Assembly: GCA_964398055.1 (NCBI GenBank)
Contig: CAYNLK010000003.1
Coordinates: forward strand, 1 to 64,000
Direction of reading: 5' to 3'
DNA: 64,000 nucleotides
Source of the DNA: CAYNLK01 sp964398055
GTDB lineage: Bacteria > Chloroflexota > Anaerolineae > 4572-78 > J111
Positions 23,175-30,280 of this stretch are shown in pieces. The number at the start of each line of letters is the position of its first letter. Within the stretch, counting starts at the first letter, position 1. A program made the translations under genes and the position numbers. The notes under the pieces are model-generated. The model was not told the origin of the DNA and did not search any database. It saw nothing but the letters and a program-made list of their open reading frames with translations.

Positions 23175-24215
23175 TTACAAATTCCCCCGCTCGATGTTGA
23201 TCAAGTCGATCAGGATCGAAAAGCCGGTCTCTATCCGGCCGGCCCCGGCCCCCACCAGCGTAACCGGCCCGGCCAGGTCGCACTCGTAGGTGATGGCGTT
23301 GGTCGCGCCCATGATCCCGGCCAGGGGATCGCTCAGCGGCGTCAACTCCGGCCCCACGCTGGCAACCACCCGGTTGCCCTCTTTTTTGACCCGGCCAATC
23401 AGCTTCCAACGCTTGCCTTCAGCCCTGGCCCCCTTGATGTCGGCCAGGGTCAGGTGGCTGATCCCCCGGCAGGCGACCTGCTCTTTGGTCAGCGGGGCGT
23501 TCATCACCACGTTGGCCAGAATGACCACTTTACCCAAAGCGTCGTAGCCCTCTACGTCGGCCGTGGGATCGGCTTCGGCGTAGCCCAGCTCCTGGGCCTG
23601 CTTGAGGGCGGCTTCGTAGCTCAAGCCCTCTTCCATTTTGGTCAGAATGTAGTTGGTGGTGCCGTTGAAGATGCCCCGGACCTCGCGGATGTCGTTGCCG
23701 GCCAGGGCTGTGAGCGGCATGCGCAGCGCCGGGGTGCCGCTCATCACCGTCCCTTCAAAGCCCCAGCGGACGCCGGCGGCCCGGGCCAGGGCAGACAACT
23801 CCTGAAAAGCCAGGGCCACCGGCCCCTTGTTGCTCATCACCACATTTTTGCCGCTGGCAAAGGCGGCCCGGCAATGATCGATGGCCGGCTGGCCGGTTTT
23901 GATATCGGTGTAGCTCACTTCCACAATAGTATCGGCATTGGTCTCCCGGATAGTTTTCAAACTGTCCCACCCCCGCTCCAGGCCCGGCGAGTCAGGATAG
24001 TCGGCCAACCGGCCGGTCGCCTGGACTACTTCCAGCAGCTTGGGGATATCCAACCCGGCCGGATGATAGAGCGATCCCTTGAGCAGGTCAGACACGGCCA
24101 CAATTTGGGCCGCAAACCCCAGCGACTCCCGCAGAAACTGCTCCTTGTCCCGCAGAATCTCGGCCAGTCCCTGGCCAACCGTTCCAAAACCAATCAAGGC
24201 TAATTTATGTGCCAC
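23175..24215 (-). CDS. hom: Homoserine dehydrogenase
   Basis: Reduces aspartate semialdehyde to homoserine for threonine, methionine and isoleucine synthesis. 346 residues: NAD(P) fold 'ALIGFGTVGQGLAEIL', 'VVMSNKGPVA', and the catalytic domain 'GIFNGTTNYILTKMEEGLSYEAALKQAQELGYAEADPTADVEGYDALGK', whose Asp/Lys residues are intact. It lacks the C-terminal ACT regulatory domain, so feedback by threonine is not expected at that site. The start is GTG at 24215 with AGGAGG nine bases upstream. A hairpin lies just before the ribosome site. No other threonine genes are near. Confidence 0.95.
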   Translation of the reverse strand: MAHKLALIGFGTVGQGLAEILRDKEQFLRESLGFAAQIVAVSDLLKGSLYHPAGLDIPKLLEVVQATGRLADYPDSPGLERGWDSLKTIRETNADTIVEVSYTDIKTGQPAIDHCRAAFASGKNVVMSNKGPVALAFQELSALARAAGVRWGFEGTVMSGTPALRMPLTALAGNDIREVRGIFNGTTNYILTKMEEGLSYEAALKQAQELGYAEADPTADVEGYDALGKVVILANVVMNAPLTKEQVACRGISHLTLADIKGARAEGKRWKLIGRVKKEGNRVVASVGPELTPLSDPLAGIMGATNAITYECDLAGPVTLVGAGAGRIETGFSILIDLINIERGNL

Positions 24216-24237
24216 GGTGATTTGCCTCCTGAAAATA

Positions 24238-24271
24238 GTTGGTTTGTTGGTAGCTTATCCAACTAACCAAC
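24238..24271 (-). promoter_or_regulatory. Hairpin in the hom leader
   Basis: GTTGGTTTGTTGG (24238-24250) pairs at 12 of 13 positions with CCAACTAACCAAC (24259-24271). It ends about 10 bases upstream of the hom ribosome site, so it could affect translation or be a regulator site. There is no T-box or leader-peptide sign. Confidence 0.35.
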
Positions 24272-24372
24272 CGCAAGCAAAACCAACTAATCATTTTCAT
24301 TGTCAGCTCAATAGTAATCTACTGCTCGGAAAACGGCAAACAGGTTCGGCAAAAAGGCAAAAAGGAGCCGCT

Positions 24373-24400
24373 TTGGATTTCGCCGGGACTATGTTACAAT
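24373..24400 (+). promoter_or_regulatory. Promoter of the lipM-ABC operon
   Basis: TTGGAT (24373-24378), 16-base spacer, TACAAT (24395-24400). The expected start site near 24407 leaves about 25 bases before the ATG at 24432. Confidence 0.55.
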
Positions 24401-24431
24401 AGCGGTCATTACCGCCGCCGGACTAGCGCTG

Positions 24432-25343
24432 ATGACTGACGAAATAGCACCAAACCCTATTCACAACTCACAACTTACAATTCAAAACTCAAAACTCAAA
24501 ACTCAAAACTCCTCCCCGTACCCTCGGGCGACCTGGCGCTTGCTCGTCACCCCGCCCTTGGATGGGGCCACCAATATGGCCATCGACGAGGCCATCCTTT
24601 TCGCCCTGGCCGACGGTCGCGGCCGGCCAACCTTGCGGCTCTTCCAATGGGCGCCGCCCTGTTTGAGCCTGGGCTATAACCAGCACTGGCAGGAGATCGA
24701 TGAAGAGGCCTGCCACCGGTTGGGCTATACCTGGACCCGGCGGCCCACTGGCGGCAAAGCCATTCTCCACACCGACGAAGCCACCTATAGCCTGATTATC
24801 CCCCAGGAGGACCCGCGTATTCACGGTGGCGTGGTCGAGTCTTACCGGGTTTTGAGTTTGGGACTGCTGCGCAGCCTGGAGATCCTGGGCCTGCCGGCCG
24901 TCCAGGCCGCCGACCAGTCCGAACCGGCCGGTAACTCCACAGACCGCGGCCCGGTCTGCTTCGATACGCCCTCTCGCTACGAGATCACCTGGCAGGGCAA
25001 AAAATTGATCGGCAGCGCCCAACTGCGGCGCAGGCAAATTGTGCTCCAACATGGCTCCCTGCCCCTGCACGGCGACCTGAATCGGATCTTAGAGGTTTTG
25101 ACCTTCTCGGACGAAGAGCGAGCCAGGCAGCGAGAATTGTTGCCCCAACGGGCCGCGACCCTGGCCCAGGCTTTGGGGCAAACCCTGCCCTTTGCGACCG
25201 TGGCGGCGGCCCTGGCCCAGGGCTTTGCCCAACAACTCAACCTGACCTTACAGGAGTTACCGCTGACTGATTACGAGCAAAAACTGGCCGCACAACTCCG
25301 TTCGGACCAATACGCCAACGACGCCTGGCTCAAACGAGTCTAA
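24432..25343 (+). CDS. LipM-like octanoyltransferase (lipoate-protein ligase A family fold)
   Basis: Transfers octanoate (or lipoate) to lipoyl domains. Family signs: 'NMAIDEAIL', 'LSLGYNQ', 'RRPTGGKAILHTDEATYSLI', 'GKKLIGSAQLRR' with the conserved Lys, and 'VCFDTPSRYEI' with Cys176, matching the acyl-accepting Cys of LipM. The first 32 residues are foreign to the family, which normally begins around 'WRLL'. Residues 14-27 are encoded by a heptanucleotide repeat, and there is no other ATG to use. It starts a set with two ABC genes 36 bases downstream. LplA activity is a less likely alternative because of the Cys. Confidence 0.85.
   Translation: MTDEIAPNPIHNSQLTIQNSKLKTQNSSPYPRATWRLLVTPPLDGATNMAIDEAILFALADGRGRPTLRLFQWAPPCLSLGYNQHWQEIDEEACHRLGYTWTRRPTGGKAILHTDEATYSLIIPQEDPRIHGGVVESYRVLSLGLLRSLEILGLPAVQAADQSEPAGNSTDRGPVCFDTPSRYEITWQGKKLIGSAQLRRRQIVLQHGSLPLHGDLNRILEVLTFSDEERARQRELLPQRAATLAQALGQTLPFATVAAALAQGFAQQLNLTLQELPLTDYEQKLAAQLRSDQYANDAWLKRV
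24484..24511. repeat. Tandem heptanucleotide repeat AAAACTC x4 inside lipM
   Basis: Four perfect tandem copies of AAAACTC (24484-24511) preceded by decayed copies from about 24461 (AACTCAC, AACTTAC, AATTC). The repeat is translated in frame as an Asn/Ser/Gln/Lys-rich N-terminal extension of the octanoyltransferase. Confidence 0.85.
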
Positions 25344-25379
25344 TTTCTTACGTTTCACATTTTTCCGCAAGGAGCGCCT

Positions 25380-26171
25380 ATGTCACTACTTCCCCTGCGT
25401 GAAGAGGTTCCCCGTCGCTACTACCTGAGCGCGGCCGTAACCCTGCCGATCCTGCTCTTGATCGTCTGGAGCGTGGTGACCTACGGCCGCCTGGTCGACC
25501 CTATTTTTCTGCCGACGCCAAGCGCCATTTTACAGGCCGCGCTTGAGACCGGTCGCGACGGCAGCCTGTGGGCTGACATCAAAGCCAGCGTCTATCGGAT
25601 CACGATCGGTTGGTTGATTTCGACCCTGTTTGCCGTCCCAATCGGCATTTTGATGGGCAACTTCAAGCTGTTCGAGGGGCTGTTTGAACCGCCCATCGAC
25701 CTGGTCCGCTATATGCCGGCAGTGGCCTTTGTACCGCTGACGATTCTGTGGTTCGGCGTGGGCGACAGCCAGAAATTCGTCATCCTCTTCATCGGCACCT
25801 TTTTTCAGGAAGTGCTGATGATCGCCGATAACGTCAAAAGTGTGCCCAAGGATATGATTCACGTTTCCTATACGTTTGGCTTGAACAAGTGGGAAACGCT
25901 TTTCCGGGTCATCGCCCCCTACGCCGCGCCGGGCATGATGGACACTTTCCGCATCACCATCGGTTGGGCCTGGACGTACCTGGTGGTGGCCGAGCTGGTC
26001 GCGGCCAACGTGGGGCTGGGGTACACCATTATGCGTTCGCAACGCTACCTGCAAACCGAGAAGATCATCCTGGGGATTCTGGTGATTGGTCTGCTGGGAC
26101 TGATTACGGATTATACCTTCAAATTTTTATATTATCGCCTCTTTCCCTGGGCCACCAGCGGCGAGAAATGA
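25380..26171 (+). CDS. ABC transporter permease, NitT/TauT (SsuC/TauC) family
   Basis: 263 residues, six hydrophobic spans. The permease signature that contacts the ATPase is present in the later loop ('EVLMIADNVKSVPKDMIHVSYTFGLNKWETLFRVIAPYAAPGMMDTFRITIGWAW'), with 'GLGYTIMRSQRY' near the end as in SsuC/TauC proteins. Substrates of the family include sulfonates, nitrate and thiamine precursors; none is indicated here. An AAGGAGCG ribosome site precedes the ATG. The ATPase gene follows after 7 bases. Confidence 0.92.
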   Translation: MSLLPLREEVPRRYYLSAAVTLPILLLIVWSVVTYGRLVDPIFLPTPSAILQAALETGRDGSLWADIKASVYRITIGWLISTLFAVPIGILMGNFKLFEGLFEPPIDLVRYMPAVAFVPLTILWFGVGDSQKFVILFIGTFFQEVLMIADNVKSVPKDMIHVSYTFGLNKWETLFRVIAPYAAPGMMDTFRITIGWAWTYLVVAELVAANVGLGYTIMRSQRYLQTEKIILGILVIGLLGLITDYTFKFLYYRLFPWATSGEK

Positions 26172-26178
26172 TGAAAAC

Positions 26179-26991
26179 ATGACGACCCAAACTGTCTCCC
26201 GCCCCATCAAGCTGCGCGCCCAGGACGTGCGCAAAGTTTTTCGGGTTAACAATGATGAAACAGTTGCCCTGGACAACCTGTCGCTGGAGGTGCGGACAGG
26301 CGAGTTGGTCACCATTGTCGGCACCTCCGGCTGCGGCAAATCCACATTTTTGCACCTGGTGGCCGGTCTGACCGAGGTTAGCAGCGGGCTGATCGAAGTG
26401 GATGGCCGGCCGGTGGCCGGCCCCGGTCCTGATCGGGGCATGGTCTTTCAATCCTACACCCTATTTCCCTGGCTGACCGCCCTGGACAACATCAAATTTG
26501 TGCTCAAAAAGCAAGCAATGAAAAAGCAGGAACAGGAGGAGGTGGCCCGCCATTACCTCGACCTGGTCGGGCTGTCCGGCTTTGACAAGGCCTATCCGGC
26601 CCAACTATCCGGCGGCATGAAGCAGCGGGTGGCCATTGCCCGGGCCCTGGCTTACAACCCGGCCATCCTGTTGATGGACGAACCCTTTGGCGCGCTCGAC
26701 GCCCAAACCCGGCAGTTGATGCAGGAGCTGCTGCTCAAAGTGTGGACCGAGAGTAACACCACCATTCTTTTCATCACCCATGACGTCGACGAGGCCATCT
26801 TCCTGGCCGACCGGGTCTACGTGATGACCGCCCGGCCAGGACGGATCAAACAGGAGCTGGTGATCGACTTACCCCGGCCGCGCGATTATGAAATGGAACT
26901 GTCGGGGCCTTTTCTGACGATCAAGCGAGAGATTGCCCATCTGATTCGGGAAGAGAGCCTGCGCTCGATTGCCCTGACCGAACGGTTGTAG
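26179..26991 (+). CDS. ABC transporter ATP-binding protein, NitT/TauT family
   Basis: 270 residues with Walker A 'GTSGCGKST', Q-loop 'MVFQSYTLFPW', signature 'LSGGMKQRVAIARAL', Walker B 'ILLMDEPFGALD' and the His switch 'ILFITHDVDEA'. It drives the permease encoded just upstream. No substrate-binding protein gene is found within several genes on either side, although this importer class needs one. A strong terminator follows. Confidence 0.95.
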   Translation: MTTQTVSRPIKLRAQDVRKVFRVNNDETVALDNLSLEVRTGELVTIVGTSGCGKSTFLHLVAGLTEVSSGLIEVDGRPVAGPGPDRGMVFQSYTLFPWLTALDNIKFVLKKQAMKKQEQEEVARHYLDLVGLSGFDKAYPAQLSGGMKQRVAIARALAYNPAILLMDEPFGALDAQTRQLMQELLLKVWTESNTTILFITHDVDEAIFLADRVYVMTARPGRIKQELVIDLPRPRDYEMELSGPFLTIKREIAHLIREESLRSIALTERL

Positions 26992-27010
26992 ACTGGCGCG
27001 CCCCAATAAA

Positions 27011-27041
27011 AAAGCCGCCCATCAAAAGGATGGGCGGCTTT
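27011..27041 (+). terminator. Terminator of the lipM-ABC operon
   Basis: Perfect 13-bp stem AAAGCCGCCCATC (27011-27023)/GATGGGCGGCTTT (27029-27041), 5-base loop, then CTATTTTGTT. Confidence 0.9.
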
Positions 27042-27233
27042 CTATTTTGTTATCAGAGTCGTCACTCTAACGGGTCGCAAATCCTGTTATTTTAGGGAAC
27101 TACAGCCCACAATTAGTTAATAATTGGAGCAAATCAGGGAAGCGACCCCAAAAATGTACCAAGACCCGCTCCCCACAAGCGCCTTAAGTAACAACCCTAA
27201 TAACCATGAAATTGTTAAACGTGCTAACCAAAG

Positions 27234-27602
27234 CTACACCAACCTGGCCAGGTCTTCGGCGGCGCGGCGCATGTCCAGGAAAATCAAACCCAGTTTGGCA
27301 TCGCCGCGGGCTAAGGCGGTTAGAACCGCTTCCTCACCAATGGACATCAGGATGACATAACCATTGTTACCCCGAATGTAAACCTGATCCAGAATACCCC
27401 GACCCAGCTCAGCCGCAATTCGCTCACCCAAAGACAACATCGCCGCGGACATAGCCGAAACCCGGTCTTCCTCCACGTCGGCTGGCAAAGATGAGGCCAT
27501 AATCAGGCCATCGACACTGACCACAGCCGAAGCTTCGATATCGGCAGTGCCGGCCTGTAAATCTCTTAAACGAGCTATCATCTGCTCAGTTCGCGAAGCC
27601 AT
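27234..27602 (-). CDS. Roadblock/LC7 domain protein (MglB-like)
   Basis: 122 residues forming one Roadblock/LC7 domain: 'IEASAVVSVDGLIMASSLP', 'ERIAAELGRG', 'YVILMSIGEEAVLTAL', 'AKLGLIFLDMRRAAEDLARL'. Bacterial members regulate small Ras-like GTPases (MglA type) in polarity or act in signalling complexes. No GTPase gene is next to it, so its partner is elsewhere. AAAGGAGCG precedes the ATG, and an excellent promoter lies about 60 bases upstream. Transcribed alone. Confidence 0.9.
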   Translation of the reverse strand: MASRTEQMIARLRDLQAGTADIEASAVVSVDGLIMASSLPADVEEDRVSAMSAAMLSLGERIAAELGRGILDQVYIRGNNGYVILMSIGEEAVLTALARGDAKLGLIFLDMRRAAEDLARLV

Positions 27603-27661
27603 TGTTCTTTATCGCTCCTTTTTTACGGTACTCCGCCCGGTATTCTCAGCGAGTAGAATCC

Positions 27662-27690
27662 ATCATAACACAACTAAAAAACTATGTCAA
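27662..27690 (-). promoter_or_regulatory. Strong sigma-70 promoter of the Roadblock gene
   Basis: On the minus strand a perfect TTGACA (27690-27685), 17-base spacer, TATGAT (27667-27662). The best consensus match in the window. Confidence 0.8.
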
Positions 27691-28044
27691 CGTCTCCTGT
27701 TCATTTTTACATTGAGTCGCGGGTTCAGGAAGGCCCCACCAAACTCCAAAGATATCAAACCAATATTCACCCATCTACATTCATTTTTTAGAGTATATTT
27801 CCTATTTTTATATCAATAATAACACAAATTGGTTTGTAAAGACCACATTTCTAAACGGAATTTCGTCGCTAAAAAAATCGCGGCCCGAACAACAAACGTT
27901 CACAAATTCGGTGATAGGACACCGCTTAAATCAGTTATTATAAATATAAAATAGATTAATTTTTGATAGTTAATAGGGATATTATATCGAATGAGGGATA
28001 TTATTCTGATTTGATACACCACTCACAAATTACACCACGAAACC
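27691..28044. other. AT-rich gene-free region between the PBP and Roadblock genes
   Basis: About 350 bases with far more A+T than the neighbouring genes, no convincing reading frame and no T-tract hairpin. An 11-base direct repeat AGGGATATTAT occurs at 27975-27985 and 27994-28004 (19 bases apart), beside a run of A/T from about 27938. It could bind a regulator; no DnaA-box cluster was seen. Confidence 0.5.
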
Positions 28045-30174
28045 TTACAGTTGACCGGCCTGCCAATTAAAAAAGGCTTCGACCACCTGGCGAAACAGTG
28101 GGGCGGCCTCCTTAGAACCTTCACCGGCATGTTCCAGCACTACGGCAATAGCCACCTGAGGCTCTTCGGCCGGGGCGTAGCCGGCAAACCAGGCGTGAGG
28201 TTGCTCCTGCCCCGACTCGGAGGTGCCGGTTTTCCCGGCGACAGTATAGTTAATCCCTTCGAAGGCGGCCCGGGCCGTGCCGCGGGCGCCGCTGACAACC
28301 GCTTCCAGGCTGCGTCGAATCAGAGCCAGGCTTTCAGCCGAGAGAGGCAGAGTTCCGGCCACTTCTGGCCCGAACTTTTGCTCCGAGCCATCAACCGCCA
28401 CGATCCGGTCAACCAGATAAGGACGCAGCAAGCGTCCGCCATTGCCAATGGCCGCCAGCAGGCGAGCTATCTGCAAGGGGGTAGCCAGCATATAGCCCTG
28501 GCCAATCGCCGAGTTGACGGCATCGCCGGGAAACAGCGGTTGGTTGAGATTGGCCCGTTTCCAGGCATCATCCGGCACTACCCCAACACTTTCGATCACC
28601 CCCAGAATGTTAGTAGGGACGCCCAGGCCAAGGGCCCGCGCCCAATCAGGCAACAGTTGCGGCTCCTGCCGGTGCAAGGCCAGACCAACTTCATAAAACA
28701 CAACATCACAACTCTGAGTCAGGCCATCGGCCAGGCTGATTTGACCATGCCCACTTTTCAACCAGCAATCCTTCTCAAATTCCTGGCCCAGACCGGCCCA
28801 TTTACCGGAGCAGAAATAGAGTTGATCCGGCTTGAGACCCAAGGCCTCCAAACCGGCGCTGATGGTGACAATCTTGAAGATAGAGCCGGGGGGATAAAGC
28901 CCCTGGGTAGCCCGGTTGACTAACGGCCGGGATTCATCGGTATAAAGTTTAACCCAAGCCTCGGCATCAAAGCCGATGGTAAAGACGGCCGGCTTAAAGC
29001 GAGGATAGCTGGCCAGGGCGTAGATGGCCCCAGTGTCCGGCGCCATTACCACAATCGCGCCCAGCCGCTCACCCAACAACCGTTCTACCGTGGCCTGAAA
29101 AGTGGTATCAAGGGTTAGATAAATACTCTGCCCGGCCTCAGCTGTGACGGACGAAATTTCGGAAAGCACTTGTCGGTCCGGCGACAGCGTCACCAGGCGG
29201 CCTCCCCGCTGGCCGGCCAGCGCCTCTTCGCCCCACCGTTCTATTCCGGCCAAGCCAACCAGTTCATCACCGCGATATCCTTTGGCCAGATACTCTGCTT
29301 TACGTTCGGCCGGAATCGCACCCATGTAGCCGATGAGGTGGGCGGCCGTGTCGCCGTCATTGTAGGTGCGCACTTCGTGAGCCCGCCGATCGACGCCGGG
29401 CAGATTGTTGAGCAGATTGTCCACCTCCAGGCTGGTTTCAAAATCTATCTCGGCGATGGGCACAAACCAGTCTGGCCTGGCTGCGTTAATGGCAGCCTGA
29501 ATATTTTCCGGCTTAACCCTGGTTATTTGGGACAAATGGTTGACCACATTTACTTCATCCTGCAAATATTGGGGAATGACCCCCACGGTGACCATTTGCC
29601 CCTGCGTGGCCAGGGCGTGGAAATTCTGATCGTAAATATTGCCCCGGGCCGGCTGTTTGCTCAAGAAAGCCAGGCTGACGCCCTGACCCAACTGGGGCAA
29701 CACCAACGTTGGTTGCCAGATCACTCCCCAACGGCCATCCGCAAATTTGAGCTGCATCTGATTGTTAGCATTCAGCGGGCCAAACAAGGAGGTTTGCCAA
29801 CCGGAAAAAAAGGTAGCCGAGGCCCGATCACCGGTATGCAAGAGTGATTGCAGTTGGGTGTCAACCCGGGTAACGGTGGCCTCAGTTAAAGCCCGGTTAT
29901 AATAACCGGTGAACTGCTCCGGGCTGAGGAGGCGCTGGGATTCCGGGGTGAGCAAGCTATACATAGCGGTGTAATCGCCTCTGCTCCAGGCTGCCAGGTA
30001 AGCCTGGGCCACGCCATCGGCGCTGGGCAAGGGGGTAGGGGTAGGGGTAGGTAACGGGGTGGCGGTTGGCTGCCCGGTGAGGGGCAGCAACTCGGAGGAG
30101 CAGCCGCCCAATAAAATGGCCACGCCCATACCTTTGAGAAAGATTCGACGCGGAATCCTGGTCACACCCTTCAT
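28045..30174 (-). CDS. Class B penicillin-binding protein with MecA-type N-terminal domain and Tat/lipobox leader
   Basis: 709 residues; a peptidoglycan D,D-transpeptidase. The leader has a twin-arginine-like motif (PRRIFLK) and a lipobox (LLGGC, Cys25), so it may be exported folded and lipid-anchored. An NTF2-like MecA_N domain follows (about 50-150), then the PBP dimerisation domain ('RGNIYDQNFHALA', about 175-330) and the transpeptidase with SxxK (GSIFKIV), SxN-type 'SCDVV' and KTG ('AGKTGTSESG'). This is the layout of PBP2a/PBP3-type enzymes. No mreBCD-rodA genes are nearby. A -10 box sits almost against the ATG. Confidence 0.9.
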   Translation of the reverse strand: MKGVTRIPRRIFLKGMGVAILLGGCSSELLPLTGQPTATPLPTPTPTPLPSADGVAQAYLAAWSRGDYTAMYSLLTPESQRLLSPEQFTGYYNRALTEATVTRVDTQLQSLLHTGDRASATFFSGWQTSLFGPLNANNQMQLKFADGRWGVIWQPTLVLPQLGQGVSLAFLSKQPARGNIYDQNFHALATQGQMVTVGVIPQYLQDEVNVVNHLSQITRVKPENIQAAINAARPDWFVPIAEIDFETSLEVDNLLNNLPGVDRRAHEVRTYNDGDTAAHLIGYMGAIPAERKAEYLAKGYRGDELVGLAGIERWGEEALAGQRGGRLVTLSPDRQVLSEISSVTAEAGQSIYLTLDTTFQATVERLLGERLGAIVVMAPDTGAIYALASYPRFKPAVFTIGFDAEAWVKLYTDESRPLVNRATQGLYPPGSIFKIVTISAGLEALGLKPDQLYFCSGKWAGLGQEFEKDCWLKSGHGQISLADGLTQSCDVVFYEVGLALHRQEPQLLPDWARALGLGVPTNILGVIESVGVVPDDAWKRANLNQPLFPGDAVNSAIGQGYMLATPLQIARLLAAIGNGGRLLRPYLVDRIVAVDGSEQKFGPEVAGTLPLSAESLALIRRSLEAVVSGARGTARAAFEGINYTVAGKTGTSESGQEQPHAWFAGYAPAEEPQVAIAVVLEHAGEGSKEAAPLFRQVVEAFFNWQAGQL

Positions 30175-30182
30175 AACATAAA

Positions 30183-30211
30183 ATTATAGCATCGAGGCGG
30201 CCACGTGCAAA
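30183..30211 (-). promoter_or_regulatory. Promoter of the PBP gene, near-leaderless
   Basis: On the minus strand TTTGCA (30211-30206), 17 bases, perfect TATAAT (30188-30183). The expected start (about 30176) is two bases before the ATG at 30174. No SD is present. Confidence 0.5.
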
Positions 30212-30241
30212 CCTGATCGAGAAATCCATACAAAACGCCCA

Positions 30242-30270
30242 TTGCAAAATTGGTTGGCTCATTGTAGAAT
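30242..30270 (+). promoter_or_regulatory. Promoter of the GAF/SpoIIE gene, near-leaderless
   Basis: TTGCAA (30242-30247), 17-base spacer, TAGAAT (30265-30270). Start expected near 30277, with GTG at 30278 and ATG at 30281. Confidence 0.55.
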
Positions 30271-30280
30271 TGTTACTGTG

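Noticed and set aside
23151..24203. 350-residue plus-strand frame opposite hom
   Set aside because: It mirrors the homoserine dehydrogenase gene almost end to end and lacks protein motifs; a GC-bias shadow.
24216..24300. T-box or threonine attenuator before hom
   Set aside because: No specifier loop, leader peptide or terminator/antiterminator pair could be drawn; only a simple hairpin remains.
27691..28044. Replication origin in the AT-rich gap
   Set aside because: No DnaA-box cluster and no dnaA, dnaN or gyrB nearby.
30020..30066. GGGGTA-type tandem repeat
   Set aside because: It encodes the Thr/Pro linker after the PBP lipobox and is explained by the protein.
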